Below are positions 32,730 to 43,073 of a DNA stretch of 64,000 nt, one piece after another. How positions within the stretch are numbered: position 1 is the first letter of the stretch; every line of letters begins with the position of its first letter. Source of the DNA: Bacteroidales bacterium (GTDB lineage: Bacteria > Bacteroidota > Bacteroidia > Bacteroidales > Bacteroidaceae); assembly GCA_015060865.1 (NCBI GenBank), contig SUXS01000010.1:1-64000 (forward strand). Direction: 5' to 3'. The notes under the pieces were generated by a model. That model searched no databases and was not told where the DNA came from. It saw only the letters and a list, made by a program, of their open reading frames with translations. The translations under genes and the position numbers were made by a program.

Positions 32730-34316
32730 TTACTTCTGGTAATATTTTATGCCATTCTGAATGTAAAATCCTTGAGCCGGCTCATACAGAGGTCTACCAT
32801 GCAGGTCGTACTTGACGGAAGGCACGCAAATGACATCTGGCCATTTTCCTATCCCATTCCCTCCACGGAAATGGAAGGATGTTCTTCCCGTAGCGGCATC
32901 GTAGCGGATGTCGGTAAGAGGCTTATCCATAGCCGCACCAAATTGAGAAATAGAAGCAGGCGTAGAGGTGAGAGTAAACTCATGATTGGTAGTGCCAAAA
33001 AGATGCTCGTTGGCTGTCAAGTAATTGTAATCATTATTGGCAGGCACCACATAATAGCGATGGGCATCCTCCACATTAACTTTATTATTTTTCCAGGCCG
33101 AAGCCTTGTAGGTCACTTGTGAGACGAGTAAACCATTGGCAGCAGCATAGCGGTTCCACCCTTCTCTTCTGATAGTCTCCAGCAGATAGAAGGAAGCAGT
33201 ATCAGCCTCTGTCAAGATATTCGATGAGTCAATTTCTGAGGTAAAGATACGGTATCCCTGACGCTCTTCGTCAGTAGTCCCCATGCTCATGGTAGCAGGA
33301 GCATCCAATGTCGTCATAGGAATCCAGCCTAACGAATAACGTTCAAAGGAGGTATAGCCACAGGGAACAAATCCCTCAGCATTGTAGCAACCATAATCCA
33401 TAACGCTCCAAGTATCCATAGTAAAGTCAGTGTCTAACGTATTGTAAAAGTCGGGCAATCCCAATACATGACCAAACTCGTGTACGAAAGTGCCTATACC
33501 TGCCGTTACGGGAAGGTCTATCACCAATTCACCAGAACAGGCATAACGGGAGATCTTCATCCCATTACCCAAGGTCAATGATATACTGGAGGCTTTTGCC
33601 CAAACACAATCCTCAATATACGTCTGCGCCTCATCGCTTCCGGCATATACAATATAAACAAAGTCTACTATTCCGTCGGCATCATTGTCGTAGTCAGCAA
33701 AATCTGTCAAACCCAAATCATAGGCTTTCTCGCAAGCATCGCGTATCATGGCAGCAGTATTCTTGTCATCGCCAGCGCTATTGTTGGCACCATAATAGGC
33801 GCGGGGTCGGTCAAGGGTTACAGGCCCAACAACATCAAACGAGGGAGTGAAGAGACCAAACGACTGGTCGCGAAAATAATCGCGGGCACTACCTGGAATA
33901 GTAGCTCTGAGCGAAAGACTTTGGCCGTATACGTTGCTATACTCAGTGAAAGAAACCTCCTCAGTATAGTTATCGGCATTATAGCGCTTACTGAGCAACG
34001 ACTTGATGGCTGCAGAGTCAGACGAAAATGGCACATCGGAAAAGGCTGCAAGAAGCACGACACCTCTAATTTCCCCAGTAGTGGGGAATTCTGTCATAAT
34101 ATACTCTCCTGTCGCCCGTGTAGCAAGGGCGGATTGAGCACTCAAGGAGCCATCAGCTTTAATCAAGTGACGAATCTCCTTACGAGGAGGAGCCTTATGC
34201 AACAGACCATTTTCCTGTGGTTCATCACCATTATCCGCAGCCTGCACAGGAAGTTGCGCATAGGCCATACGGCACATCACAAGACACAACAACAATAATA
34301 CACTCTTTATCTTCAT
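32730..34316 (-). CDS. secreted M6-family metalloprotease with C-terminal sorting-like tail
   Basis: 528 residues; signal peptide [20 protein letters not shown]. The zinc motif [11 protein letters not shown] is at 279-289 (HExxHxxGxxD, metzincin-type), preceded by [19 protein letters not shown], typical of the immune inhibitor A/M6 family. A propeptide likely covers residues 21-75. The C terminus reads [19 protein letters not shown] plus NGIKYYQK, a variant of the shared tail. The ATG overlaps the stop of lptB by 4 bases, so the protease is translationally coupled to the LPS-export ATPase gene, an odd pairing. Likely acts outside the cell on host or diet proteins. Confidence 0.87.
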   Translation of the reverse strand: MKIKSVLLLLCLVMCRMAYAQLPVQAADNGDEPQENGLLHKAPPRKEIRHLIKADGSLSAQSALATRATGEYIMTEFPTTGEIRGVVLLAAFSDVPFSSDSAAIKSLLSKRYNADNYTEEVSFTEYSNVYGQSLSLRATIPGSARDYFRDQSFGLFTPSFDVVGPVTLDRPRAYYGANNSAGDDKNTAAMIRDACEKAYDLGLTDFADYDNDADGIVDFVYIVYAGSDEAQTYIEDCVWAKASSISLTLGNGMKISRYACSGELVIDLPVTAGIGTFVHEFGHVLGLPDFYNTLDTDFTMDTWSVMDYGCYNAEGFVPCGYTSFERYSLGWIPMTTLDAPATMSMGTTDEERQGYRIFTSEIDSSNILTEADTASFYLLETIRREGWNRYAAANGLLVSQVTYKASAWKNNKVNVEDAHRYYVVPANNDYNYLTANEHLFGTTNHEFTLTSTPASISQFGAAMDKPLTDIRYDAATGRTSFHFRGGNGIGKWPDVICVPSVKYDLHGRPLYEPAQGFYIQNGIKYYQK

Positions 34317-35071
34317 AATTGGAATTCTTTCTTACGTAATACAAAACTGTTACTCAAATATTTCGCACGTACGGTAGCATTTGCAGCAAGTTCCTCTGGG
34401 GTTCCTTCAAAAAGAATGCGTCCCTCAAAAAGGAGGTAAGCACGATCAGTAATGGACAGCGTCTCCTGCACGTTGTGGTCGGTAATGAGAATACCGATAT
34501 TCTTGTCTTTAAGCCTCCACACTATTTGTTGAATGTCCTCCACGGCTATGGGATCAACACCGGCAAAGGGTTCGTCAAGCATTATAAACTTAGGATCAAT
34601 GGCAAGACAACGAGCAATCTCGGTGCGCCTACGCTCACCGCCCGATAGTTGGTCGCCCAAGTTCTTGCGTACCTTCTGAAGGCGAAACTCGGCAATCAAA
34701 CTTTCCAACTTATCCTTCTGATAGTCCAGAGGCTTTCCTGTCATCTCCAGTACGGAGGCGATATTATCCTCTACACTCATCTTACGAAACACGCTAGCCT
34801 CTTGCGCCAAGTAGCCAATACCCACCCGAGCACGTTTGTACACGGGGTCAGAGGTTATTTCTTTATCATTGATAAATATACGTCCTCCATTAGGGACTAC
34901 GAGTCCCGTGGTCATATAGAACGAAGTGGTCTTTCCCGCGCCATTAGGTCCAAGCAGGCCTACAATCTCGCCCTGCTTTACATCGAACGAGACATCGCTG
35001 ACCACAGTACGCTTGCCATACTTCTTTATCAAGTGCTCGGCACGCAACACCATCTTATCCTGTTCGCCCAT
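34313..35071 (-). CDS. lptB: LPS export ABC transporter ATP-binding protein LptB
   Basis: ATPase that drives lipopolysaccharide transport from the inner to the outer membrane with LptF, LptG and LptC. 252 residues. Walker [10 protein letters not shown] (41-49), Q-loop region [19 protein letters not shown], signature [16 protein letters not shown], Walker [13 protein letters not shown] and H-loop ITDHN are present and show the LptB subtype. It is divergent from mlaE-mlaF, another envelope lipid system, and its last bases overlap the M6 protease start. Confidence 0.94.
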   Translation of the reverse strand: MGEQDKMVLRAEHLIKKYGKRTVVSDVSFDVKQGEIVGLLGPNGAGKTTSFYMTTGLVVPNGGRIFINDKEITSDPVYKRARVGIGYLAQEASVFRKMSVEDNIASVLEMTGKPLDYQKDKLESLIAEFRLQKVRKNLGDQLSGGERRRTEIARCLAIDPKFIMLDEPFAGVDPIAVEDIQQIVWRLKDKNIGILITDHNVQETLSITDRAYLLFEGRILFEGTPEELAANATVRAKYLSNSFVLRKKEFQL

Positions 35072-35112
35072 CGTTTCCTATATCTAATTATCTGTAACAT
35101 TGTAATGAGCGA

Positions 35113-35120
35113 CAAAAGTA
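35113..35120 (-). promoter_or_regulatory. -7 element of the lptB promoter
   Basis: Minus-strand TACTTTTG (TAnnTTTG), 42 bases before the lptB start. Confidence 0.5.
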
Positions 35121-35194
35121 CGATTTTTTTTGCGAAACACAGCCATCGTTGAAAGATAATTCCAGATTCCTGACTTTTAATTCCTAATTTTAAT

Positions 35195-35202
35195 TACCTT
35201 TG
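35195..35202 (+). promoter_or_regulatory. -7 element of the mlaE promoter
   Basis: TACCTTTG (TAnnTTTG) ends 4 bases before the mlaE ATG, which would give a leaderless or near-leaderless transcript. The preceding bases contain CTTTTAATTCC as a possible -33 region. Confidence 0.55.
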
Positions 35203-35206
35203 CCCC

Positions 35207-35953
35207 ATGTTACACAAATTGCTACATAGCATAGGTGATTATTTACTGCTAATGTACCGGGTCTTTTCCCGCCCGCAGCGAAGCCACATTTTCTGGCACC
35301 AGTACCTCAAAGAATTTTACAGCTTAGGATATAGTTCATTGGGGATTGTCATCCTGATGTCGCTCTTCATAGGTGCATTGCTTTGTGTGCAGATAAAGCT
35401 TAACGTATGGTCGCCATGGATGCCACGTTTCACCATCGGCTATGCCATGCGCGAGGTGATGCTACTTGAGTTCGCCTCCAGCATCATATGCATCATTTTA
35501 GCCGGGAAGGTCGGTTCAAACATTGCCTCCGAAATTGGGACAATGCGTGTCACCCAGCAAATTGACGCGTTGGATGTGATGGGGGTCAATTCAGCCAACT
35601 ACATTATTCTACCTAAAATATTAGCCTTGGTCAGTGCTGTTCCCCTATTTGTCACGTTCAGCATAGCTTCTGGTATCGGCGGAGCCTATTTGGTATGCAG
35701 CTTCAGCGATTTACTCCCATTAGAAGACCTCACAATCGGCCTTCAGCATAGCTATGAAGGGTGGCATCTGTGGACAGGCTACATCAAATCCTTTTTTTTC
35801 GCCTTTATCATAGCATCGGTAAGTTCCTACTTCGGATATATGGTAACTGGCGGAAGCATCGAAGTAGGACGCGCCAGCACCAATGCGGTAGTGGTGAGCA
35901 GCGTGCTGATACTGTTCAGCGACTTGCTGTTAACGAACCTGCTGATGGGATAA
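35207..35953 (+). CDS. mlaE: MlaE-family lipid ABC transporter permease
   Basis: Inner-membrane permease of the Mla/MCE system that moves phospholipids between membranes. 248 residues, about five membrane segments. The family signature is clear: ASSIICIILAGKVGSNIASE, then IGTMRVTQQIDALDVMGVNS, and a C-terminal half with SYFGYMVTGGSIEVGRASTNAVVVSS. Followed after 51 bases by the ATPase gene mlaF; an MCE substrate-binding protein gene (mlaD) is not in the window, although in Bacteroidales it often follows. Confidence 0.93.
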   Translation: MLHKLLHSIGDYLLLMYRVFSRPQRSHIFWHQYLKEFYSLGYSSLGIVILMSLFIGALLCVQIKLNVWSPWMPRFTIGYAMREVMLLEFASSIICIILAGKVGSNIASEIGTMRVTQQIDALDVMGVNSANYIILPKILALVSAVPLFVTFSIASGIGGAYLVCSFSDLLPLEDLTIGLQHSYEGWHLWTGYIKSFFFAFIIASVSSYFGYMVTGGSIEVGRASTNAVVVSSVLILFSDLLLTNLLMG

Positions 35954-36004
35954 GGTTGCTTGAATAAGAACAGTGTACACCCATAACAAAAAAAACACTC
36001 ATCC

Positions 36005-36733
36005 ATGATAACCATCGACAACATACGCAAGCGATTTGAGGAGCAGGAGGTGCTGCATGGCATTAGCGCCACATTCAAGGATGGGCACACCAACCTGATT
36101 ATCGGGCGAAGTGGCTCAGGCAAGACAGTACTGCTCAAATGTATTGTAGGACTGCTTACCCCTGAAAATGGACAAGTGCTTTACGATGGAAGAAACATAC
36201 ACCACCTGACCAAGAGCGACGGCATAGCGTTACGGCAAGAAATGGGCATGCTATTTCAAGGTGCAGCCCTTTTCGACTCGATGAACGTGCTGGATAATGT
36301 ACTGTTCCCACTCGAAATGTTCTCATCAAAAAGTCGCAGCCAACGTTTGGAGCGAGCACATTTCTGCCTTGAGCGTGTAGGCCTGTCTGACGCGGGCCAT
36401 AAAATGCCCTCGGAACTTAGCGGTGGCATGCAAAAGCGTGTTGCGATAGCTCGTGCCATTGCATTGGAACCACGCTACCTCTTCTGTGATGAACCAAACT
36501 CGGGACTTGATCCCATATCGTCACGCATTATCGACCGACTCATTAGCGACATCACTCATGAATATGGCATAACGACCATTGTAAACACACACGATATGAG
36601 TTCTGTACGTACGATAGGCGAGCATATCCTCTTCATCCATGAAGGAGGCGTAAATTGGCGAGGGACCAACGATGAAATCTACACGACAGCTACTCCTGTA
36701 CTACAGGAATTCCTGCAAAGCGACCTCACTTGA
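36005..36733 (+). CDS. mlaF: MlaF-family ABC transporter ATP-binding protein
   Basis: ATPase partner of MlaE. 242 residues. Walker A GRSGSGKT (34-41), the Q-loop in LRQEMGMLFQGAALFDSMNV (an MlaF-type sequence), signature LSGGMQKRVAIARAIA, Walker B YLFCDEPNSGLDP and the H-loop IVNTHD are all intact. Start ATG is the first after the mlaE stop. The next gene, 127 bases on, is an outer-membrane barrel and not mlaD, so the MCE partner must lie elsewhere. Confidence 0.93.
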   Translation: MITIDNIRKRFEEQEVLHGISATFKDGHTNLIIGRSGSGKTVLLKCIVGLLTPENGQVLYDGRNIHHLTKSDGIALRQEMGMLFQGAALFDSMNVLDNVLFPLEMFSSKSRSQRLERAHFCLERVGLSDAGHKMPSELSGGMQKRVAIARAIALEPRYLFCDEPNSGLDPISSRIIDRLISDITHEYGITTIVNTHDMSSVRTIGEHILFIHEGGVNWRGTNDEIYTTATPVLQEFLQSDLT

Positions 36734-36792
36734 GCATATATTTTGAAGTATTTACTTTTAAACCTTTCTAAATTATCGGGGTCAAAACTTTG

Positions 36793-36816
36793 TTGCTTTC
36801 AAAAAAGCGAAAGCAA
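36793..36816 (+). other. hairpin in the leader of the outer-membrane barrel gene
   Basis: TTGCTTTC (36793-36800) pairs perfectly with GAAAGCAA (36809-36816) around an 8-nt A-rich loop, 45 bases before the next start. No T-run follows, so it is more likely a leader structure than a terminator of mlaF. Confidence 0.5.
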
Positions 36817-36860
36817 AATTCACATTCCTAAACATAAGAAAAAAACGGATTCCTTACATC

Positions 36861-39800
36861 ATGAAAAAAATCTTCTTCCTACTTGCTATCACCTTATTAC
36901 TTGCTAACAACACGATGGCGCAAGGGCACAAAATAAAGGTAACAGGTAACGTCACCGATTATGAAACAGCCGAGCCAATAGGCATGGCAACCATACAACT
37001 ATTGGAATTGCCCGACAGCACTTTCCAGTCAGGTACTACCACCGACAACAAGGGACGTTTTGAGTTAGACGATCGTCTTCAGCTCGGTAACTATTTGGTG
37101 AAGGTGTCGTTTGTTGGTTATGGTGACGAGCACCGTACATTTACAGTGACAGATGATACACGTCGTGTGCGCTTTGATTCTATTCGCCTCAAGACCGATG
37201 CTTTGCTGCTCAAGGAAGCCGTTATCGAGGCTCAGATGGCTCAAGTACAGGTTGTTGAAGATACGGTAATGTTCAACGCAGAAGCTTTCCGAGTTCCTGA
37301 GGGATCTATGCTTGAGGAACTTATTCGTAAACTCCCAGGTTATGAGGTGGGTGATGATGGTACAGTAACCTATAATGGTCAGACTGTTAGCAAGATTCTG
37401 GTTGGTGGAAAAGAATTCTTCTCTAATGACAAGTCCATTGCCATGAAGAACTTGCCTGCCAACATGGTCAAGAAGATCAAGAGCTACGAGAAGAAAAGCG
37501 ACCTGGCCGAGGTAACAGGTATTGACGATGGCAATGAGGAGCTTGTGCTTGACCTTGTTGTTAAGGATGATGCTAAGAAAGGATGGTTCTCGAATATTGA
37601 CTTAGGCTATGGACGACCAACCCAAGAGACAGCCTATGACATCCACAACCTGTACACCGTAAAGGGTAACGTAAACCGTTTCAAGGAGAATGAATTCTAT
37701 TCAGTGATTCTCTCCACGAACAACGTAAACGATAATGGTTTCCCCGGTGGCGGTGGTCGTGGCGGTCGTGGCGGTGGCAATGGCATGAACCAGAGCTCGA
37801 TGGGTGGTTTCACCATGGCACGCAACTTCGGTGAAGAGATCAGGAAGAACAAGACTCGCTATTCGTTGGGAGGTAATGTACGCTTCTCGCATAGAGACTC
37901 CGATTCGCAGAGCATGACCGCTTCGGAGACCTTCTTGACTCAAGGAAACAACAATTCGTTCTCAAACAGCACGAGCCGCTCGCTCAGCAACAGTCTGAGT
38001 TTGAATGCCGACATGCGCTTTGAGTGGAATCCCGATACGATGACCAATATCGTGTTCCGTCCCGGTGTGTCGCACTCTACATCTGGTAACTCTTCGGAGA
38101 ACCTCTCGGCCACCTTCAATAAAGACCCCTATGAGGTGCTCAATGACTTGGATAATGAAGCATATGATGATCCTCTGGATGATGCTTGGGTGGATACACT
38201 CTATGATAGCCGTATCAATTACAACAGTCGCCAGTCGGCAGGCGGAAGTGAGAACACCTCGGTGAATGGTAATATCCAGTTTAACCGTCGCTTCGGTAAT
38301 AGAGGCCGTAACCTTACTTTGCGCATAGCAGGAGGTTACAACACGAGCGAAAGCTATTCAAATTCCACCTCTTTTACTCGTTTCTATCAGCGTAATGATA
38401 GCACATCGACCATTAACCGTTACAACACTACGCCGTCGAAGAGCTATAACTACAATGCGCGTGCTATGTGGAGCGAGCCGCTATGGGATGCTACTTTCTT
38501 GCAGTTGAGCTATCAGTTTGACTATCGCTACAACGACAGCAAACGCTCAACTTTTGACTTGCCCGATAACTTGGAAGATTGGCAACTTCCCGATTGGGTT
38601 CTTCCCGATGACTATGAGCGCTATCTGAGCGAGGAACTCAGTCGTTTCGCAACGTACGAGAACTTCGACCATGACATTACAGCTCAGCTCCGTCTCATCC
38701 GCGAGAAATATAATATGAATGTGGGCTTCTCATTGCTCCCTCAGCGCAGCAAGATGAATTATCAGTATATGGGGCACGATATCGATACTGTACGTACAGT
38801 CTTCAACTTTACTCCCACGATGAACTTCCGTTACCGTTGGAGTAAGCAGCGTAGCCTACGCATCAATTACCGTGGCCGCAGCAGCCAACCTTCGATGACC
38901 GACCTGCTCCCCATTACCGACGACAGTAACCCGCTGAATATCACGATGGGTAATCCTGGATTGAAACCTACCTTCAACAACAATCTTAACGTGCGCTTCC
39001 AGGACTTCAATGTAGATCGTCTGCAGAATATCTCTGCCAATGTCGGGATGGGAAGCACGCTCAACAGCATTGTCAACAAGATTACCTATAATGAGAAGAC
39101 GGGTGGACGCATCTCGCAGCCCACTAACCTTGATGGCTGGTGGAGCAACTGGAATGCCAATGCCGGCATAGCCTATAACACGGCACTCCCCAACCAGAAC
39201 TACAAGGTGAGTTCATCTACCAATGCCCGATACAGCTATCAGGAGGGATATGTGCGTACGGCCACCACATCGGGTGACTTCCCTCTTGCAGCTACTCGCT
39301 CAGTGAACCTTTCTGAGCGCCTTACCGGAACATATCAGAATGATTGGTTTGAAGTTACCCTGCATGGCTCGCTCAACTATAGCCGTGCTCGCAACAACTT
39401 GCAGCCCACGGCAAACCGCGACACCTATATCTTCTCTTATGGCCCATCTACTAACATAAACTTGCCCTGGTGGAACCTGAAAGTTTCATCCGACATAGGA
39501 ATGAACAGCCGTCGAGGTTTCAGTGATCCGGAGTTCAATACTAACGAACTCATTTGGAATGCCCAGATTTCGAAGAGCTTCTTGGCACAGAATGCGGCCA
39601 CTGTGAGCGTACAGTTCTACGACATTCTTGGTCAACAGAGCAATGTGAGCCGTGTCATCAATGCCACGATGCGCAGCGATACGCAATACAACACAATAAA
39701 CAGTTACTTCATGGTGCACTTTATCTATCGTCTAAACCTCTTTGGAGACAAAGAGTCACGTCAAGAAATGCGAGGAAGGATGGGAGAGCGCAGTGGTCGT

Positions 39801-39881
39801 CCCGAAATGCCGATGGGTGGCGGTGAACGTCCCATGAGAGGCGGATTTGGCGGTCCTGGTGGCGGTTTTGGACCTATGTAG
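36861..39881 (+). CDS. outer-membrane beta-barrel protein with carboxypeptidase-like domain (TonB-receptor related)
   Basis: 1006 residues; signal peptide MKKIFFLLAITLLLANNTMA. A carboxypeptidase-regulatory-like beta domain (about 25-110, GNVTDYETAEPIGMATIQLL), then a plug-like region (about 115-225, LRKLPGYEV-type, here IRKLPGYEVGDDGTVTYNGQ), then a long barrel of the OMP_b-brl_3 type with many alternating-aromatic strands. A Gly-rich insert (about 293-315, GGGGRGGRGGG) and a Gly/Met/Arg-rich tail (MGGGERPMRGGFGGPGGG) are unusual. No SusD partner follows. Substrate unknown. Confidence 0.87.
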   Translation: MKKIFFLLAITLLLANNTMAQGHKIKVTGNVTDYETAEPIGMATIQLLELPDSTFQSGTTTDNKGRFELDDRLQLGNYLVKVSFVGYGDEHRTFTVTDDTRRVRFDSIRLKTDALLLKEAVIEAQMAQVQVVEDTVMFNAEAFRVPEGSMLEELIRKLPGYEVGDDGTVTYNGQTVSKILVGGKEFFSNDKSIAMKNLPANMVKKIKSYEKKSDLAEVTGIDDGNEELVLDLVVKDDAKKGWFSNIDLGYGRPTQETAYDIHNLYTVKGNVNRFKENEFYSVILSTNNVNDNGFPGGGGRGGRGGGNGMNQSSMGGFTMARNFGEEIRKNKTRYSLGGNVRFSHRDSDSQSMTASETFLTQGNNNSFSNSTSRSLSNSLSLNADMRFEWNPDTMTNIVFRPGVSHSTSGNSSENLSATFNKDPYEVLNDLDNEAYDDPLDDAWVDTLYDSRINYNSRQSAGGSENTSVNGNIQFNRRFGNRGRNLTLRIAGGYNTSESYSNSTSFTRFYQRNDSTSTINRYNTTPSKSYNYNARAMWSEPLWDATFLQLSYQFDYRYNDSKRSTFDLPDNLEDWQLPDWVLPDDYERYLSEELSRFATYENFDHDITAQLRLIREKYNMNVGFSLLPQRSKMNYQYMGHDIDTVRTVFNFTPTMNFRYRWSKQRSLRINYRGRSSQPSMTDLLPITDDSNPLNITMGNPGLKPTFNNNLNVRFQDFNVDRLQNISANVGMGSTLNSIVNKITYNEKTGGRISQPTNLDGWWSNWNANAGIAYNTALPNQNYKVSSSTNARYSYQEGYVRTATTSGDFPLAATRSVNLSERLTGTYQNDWFEVTLHGSLNYSRARNNLQPTANRDTYIFSYGPSTNINLPWWNLKVSSDIGMNSRRGFSDPEFNTNELIWNAQISKSFLAQNAATVSVQFYDILGQQSNVSRVINATMRSDTQYNTINSYFMVHFIYRLNLFGDKESRQEMRGRMGERSGRPEMPMGGGERPMRGGFGGPGGGFGPM

Positions 39882-39883
39882 TC

Positions 39884-39904
39884 AAAAAAGTCACTACTTT
39901 TTTT
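39884..39904 (+). terminator. terminator after the outer-membrane barrel gene
   Basis: AAAAAAGT (39884-39891) pairs with ACTTTTTT (39896-39903) around a 4-nt loop, in a T-run; GTAGT/ACTAC just outside can add to the stem. It begins three bases after the stop codon. Confidence 0.75.
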
Positions 39905-39924
39905 GATTTCTTTGCTAAAAATGC

Positions 39925-39953
39925 TTGCAATGTTTTGAATTTTACTATATTTG
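39925..39953 (+). promoter_or_regulatory. promoter of the histone H1-like gene
   Basis: TTG at 39925-39927 and TATATTTG at 39946-39953, 18 bases apart, fit the -33/-7 layout of Bacteroidota promoters. The leader to the ATG at 39983 is about 25 bases. Confidence 0.7.
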
Positions 39954-39982
39954 CATCGTAAATCAATTAAAATCTAAAAGAA

Positions 39983-40159
39983 ATGAAAGAACTTGTTGAA
40001 AAGATCCAAGAAAAGTATGCTGCTTTCGCTACTGACGCAGCTCTCCAAGTAGAAAAGGGCAATAAGGCAGCTGGTACACGTGCTCGCAAGGCTTCCCTTG
40101 AAATCGAGAAGTTGATGAAGGAGTTCCGTAAGGTATCATTGGAAGAGGCTAAGAAATAA
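39983..40159 (+). CDS. histone H1-like small basic protein
   Basis: 58 residues: Lys- and Glu-rich helix at the N terminus (MKELVEKIQEKYAAFATDAA), then VEKGNKAAGTRARKASLEIE and KLMKEFRKVSLEEAKK. It matches the small Bacteroidota proteins annotated as histone H1 or Hc1-like, presumed nucleoid-associated. It has its own strong promoter and a perfect terminator, so it is a monocistronic, probably abundantly expressed gene. The ATG is fixed by the conserved MKELVEKI start. Confidence 0.88.
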   Translation: MKELVEKIQEKYAAFATDAALQVEKGNKAAGTRARKASLEIEKLMKEFRKVSLEEAKK

Positions 40160-40186
40160 TTTGCCGAATTCCTTTTTAACTCAAAG

Positions 40187-40216
40187 AAAAAACCGTTGGA
40201 ATCCAACGGTTTTTTT
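40187..40216 (+). terminator. terminator of the histone H1-like gene
   Basis: AAAAAACCGTTGG pairs perfectly with CCAACGGTTTTTT around a 3-nt loop. The symmetry of A- and T-runs makes it usable in both directions, also for the leftward gene ending at 40251. Confidence 0.93.
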
Positions 40217-40250
40217 ATGCCATAGACAATAGAATTAAAAAATGTCGCTT

Positions 40251-43034
40251 TTATTGCATGATTTCTTTGCAGACATCCACCGTACCATCGGAGTATACCG
40301 TACGACGAATGAGCATTCCAGAACGAGGAGCATCAACAAGAACTCCACTAAGCGAATAATAGTATACCGCTATAGGACAACGACATAAAGTGTTATCAAC
40401 ACCAAGCGTAACTTCATCAACAGCAATCAATTCAAAAGGATAATCAACAGGAGTGGCTGCACCGGCATAGTTTATGATGCCTCCAGCATCAACGGTCCAA
40501 CAGACATCACCCGAGGTTCCATTGTTCTGTATAGAAAGATAATCCGTTCCCAACGCTCCCTTAAATCGGAAAGGGCGCACCGTAGTAGCCTTCATCAAGC
40601 CCTCCTTATTCAAATAAAGGCTATCAGGCATACTGATAAGATTGTAGCGTTTGGACTTTTCCTCCAGCAACCAAACTTGCCCATCACCCACATTAGTTGT
40701 ATCAGCATTAGTCTCAAGAGGAGCCAAATAGGCTGCTGCATCCCTGACACCGGGAGAAGTAAGATAGGTATCAGTATAACGATGCCGTATCAGATAATGT
40801 CCTCCAGGATATACACGATATGTGGTTTTGCCTTCATTGATATACAACCGATATGTACAAGCATACACTGTGTCAGCGCATGTATAAGTTACAGGATAGT
40901 CAGCTGAAGTATGAATTGAACCAATCGTAAAGGTTTTTGCGGTAGAGCCATCAGGCCACTGCCAAGTTCCACGCAACAAAGCAGGAGCATAGGGAGCAAG
41001 CACTATACTATCACCTTCATCCACCACAAGGATATGAGTGTCAGAATAGGTAGTACCATTAACTATAATATCGGGACGTAAATGGCGCACTTTTATATAG
41101 AAAGTCACAGAGCTCTTGCAACCTCCTTGATTGGTAAAAGTTACCGTCATTGCTGTGTCTTTCTTGATACTGGTGAGACTAACGGAAGAACCACTTTTGC
41201 CATTACTCCATACATAGGTTCCCCATCCACCGAAATCGCTCACTGAGAGCGTAACACTACCACCATAAAAGACTGTAACTTCAGTATCATTAATAGTGGT
41301 ATTACCAACCTTAGCCGTAGGAGTAAGTACTGTAGGCTCACAGTCACCCTCCACTGCAAGAGAGAAGCAAAGATGACTCTCCACTCCTGCTGTGTTGGTA
41401 TAAGTCACACGGTACATATAACTACGATCGGTAGTAACAGTGATGTCACGTGTCGTATCCCCTGTGTTCCACAGCCACTCTCCACTATCAATTTCGCCCT
41501 CCGGAAGTTGAGGCATCAACTTTACGGTCTGCCCCTTAGGTAAAGTAGTGCGATTATTGATGGTATAAGTATTGATTAGTCCGCCCAACTCATTATGAGC
41601 AATGGTATTGCCTTCAATATTACCTAATGCCTTCTCTACAGAAATACTAGGAACAAGTCCAGAGAAGGTACCACTATATTCCATCTTTGGAGTCAACTCT
41701 GTAGCGACCTTGTCAGCTGGAGCTATACCATCATAAGTATTCATCAACACAGAGTAACCCAAATGGTCGTATCCACCACTAGTAGTACCCTGTCCGCCAG
41801 CATCCACCCCCATTTCGTTATAGGCAATCTTAGAGTAAGGCATTTCTACCCCTTTGACACCCTCGTAAATGCCAATAACAGTTCCCCAATAGGGACGCAT
41901 CTGGGCGCCAATAGCAGGGCCAGTCATAAGCCAAGCTCTACTATCACTGTAATAATATCCACTTGAACCGTAATGATAATTGGTCCATGGGAGATTTGCA
42001 ACACTCTGCGTCTGTGCTGCCACATATTCTATACCGGCAGCTAGACGGTGGTCCATATAAGCAAACAAATCGTCACCCTGGTTCCAACCCACCTTGGCTA
42101 TATCAATAGCAAGGCCCAATGCCATAGCCGAGTGTCCCACATCGCGTCCGCTTTCCTGCATCTGTCCCATACGGCCATAAGCTCCACCCTCTAGTCCAGT
42201 TTCCACAGTGGTGACAACAAGGTTACCGAGATATTCCGTAAGACCATCGTTCTTGATTGGCACCTCAGCACGCGGATCTTTAAAGGTACCCACCTGGTCA
42301 TATTTGAAGTACGACATTCCCTGATTGTAAATATATACATCATCACACAACACACCTATGCTGACAAGTGCAAGCACATTACATAATCCCCAGTTACTCC
42401 AATAGTGTCCCGGTGCTTGCCACCATTTTCCACTGTTCTCCCACGTACCATTCCGACCACGAAGGAAACCAATACACTGCGGATACCAGACATCAATCAT
42501 CCAACGACAAAAAGCCTTAAAATCTTCACGTTCCCAACCCTCATAGTCACGCATAAGTTCTGCAGCCTGGGCAAATTGGTAGCCATAAAGTCCCGATGCA
42601 AGCGCATAATTACTATCGCCACTAATCACCTTCGTGGTACGCGCCCATTGATTAAGTACTGCCACTGCATGACGAGCATGCGCTTCACTGCCATCAATCT
42701 TCCAGCGCAAAGCATTTTGGTAAGCGATGGCAGCACCTCGTGCTGCATTCATGTAGTTTTCCCCAACTCCACCACCACGTACAATGGTCTCTACTGGATA
42801 GGTAGCCGCAGAAGATTGGGCATAAGCAGCATTTTTAAGAACGTTGTAGGCTGCGGTTACTTTTTCATTACCCTCAGCCAATTGCTGACGTATACGAGCA
42901 AAATCTGCATCGGTGTGCAAACCGCCCGGATGGCGAAAACCACGATCTGTATCATTGGATACCGCTTGAAGCAGCGATGAATACAATATCAGTCCTATGC
43001 ATAGGATACTCTTACGGAATAAAGCTTTGTTCAT
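40251..43034 (-). CDS. secreted alginate-lyase-family protein with C-terminal binding modules
   Basis: 927 residues, signal peptide 1-24. An alpha-toroid alginate-lyase-type domain (PF05426-like) spans about residues 35-400, with NSGKWWQAPGHYWSNWGLCN and TGQMQESGRDVGHSAMALGL, the latter shared with the adjacent fusion enzyme. Ig/PKD-like repeats cover about 480-740; a ricin-like or actin-crosslinking-type module lies near 765-890 (GGHYLIRHRYTDTYLTSPG); the end has the tail-like YYSLSGVLVDAP. Likely cleaves an acidic polysaccharide; which one is not evident. Third gene of the GH88 operon, 39 bases after its neighbour. Confidence 0.82.
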   Translation of the reverse strand: MNKALFRKSILCIGLILYSSLLQAVSNDTDRGFRHPGGLHTDADFARIRQQLAEGNEKVTAAYNVLKNAAYAQSSAATYPVETIVRGGGVGENYMNAARGAAIAYQNALRWKIDGSEAHARHAVAVLNQWARTTKVISGDSNYALASGLYGYQFAQAAELMRDYEGWEREDFKAFCRWMIDVWYPQCIGFLRGRNGTWENSGKWWQAPGHYWSNWGLCNVLALVSIGVLCDDVYIYNQGMSYFKYDQVGTFKDPRAEVPIKNDGLTEYLGNLVVTTVETGLEGGAYGRMGQMQESGRDVGHSAMALGLAIDIAKVGWNQGDDLFAYMDHRLAAGIEYVAAQTQSVANLPWTNYHYGSSGYYYSDSRAWLMTGPAIGAQMRPYWGTVIGIYEGVKGVEMPYSKIAYNEMGVDAGGQGTTSGGYDHLGYSVLMNTYDGIAPADKVATELTPKMEYSGTFSGLVPSISVEKALGNIEGNTIAHNELGGLINTYTINNRTTLPKGQTVKLMPQLPEGEIDSGEWLWNTGDTTRDITVTTDRSYMYRVTYTNTAGVESHLCFSLAVEGDCEPTVLTPTAKVGNTTINDTEVTVFYGGSVTLSVSDFGGWGTYVWSNGKSGSSVSLTSIKKDTAMTVTFTNQGGCKSSVTFYIKVRHLRPDIIVNGTTYSDTHILVVDEGDSIVLAPYAPALLRGTWQWPDGSTAKTFTIGSIHTSADYPVTYTCADTVYACTYRLYINEGKTTYRVYPGGHYLIRHRYTDTYLTSPGVRDAAAYLAPLETNADTTNVGDGQVWLLEEKSKRYNLISMPDSLYLNKEGLMKATTVRPFRFKGALGTDYLSIQNNGTSGDVCWTVDAGGIINYAGAATPVDYPFELIAVDEVTLGVDNTLCRCPIAVYYYSLSGVLVDAPRSGMLIRRTVYSDGTVDVCKEIMQ

Positions 43035-43073
43035 ATTATATGACTTATTGTTTATGATTCTAACCTATCAAAC

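Noticed and set aside
36793..36816. Terminator of mlaF
   Set aside because: Good stem but no T-run on the plus strand; kept as a leader hairpin only.
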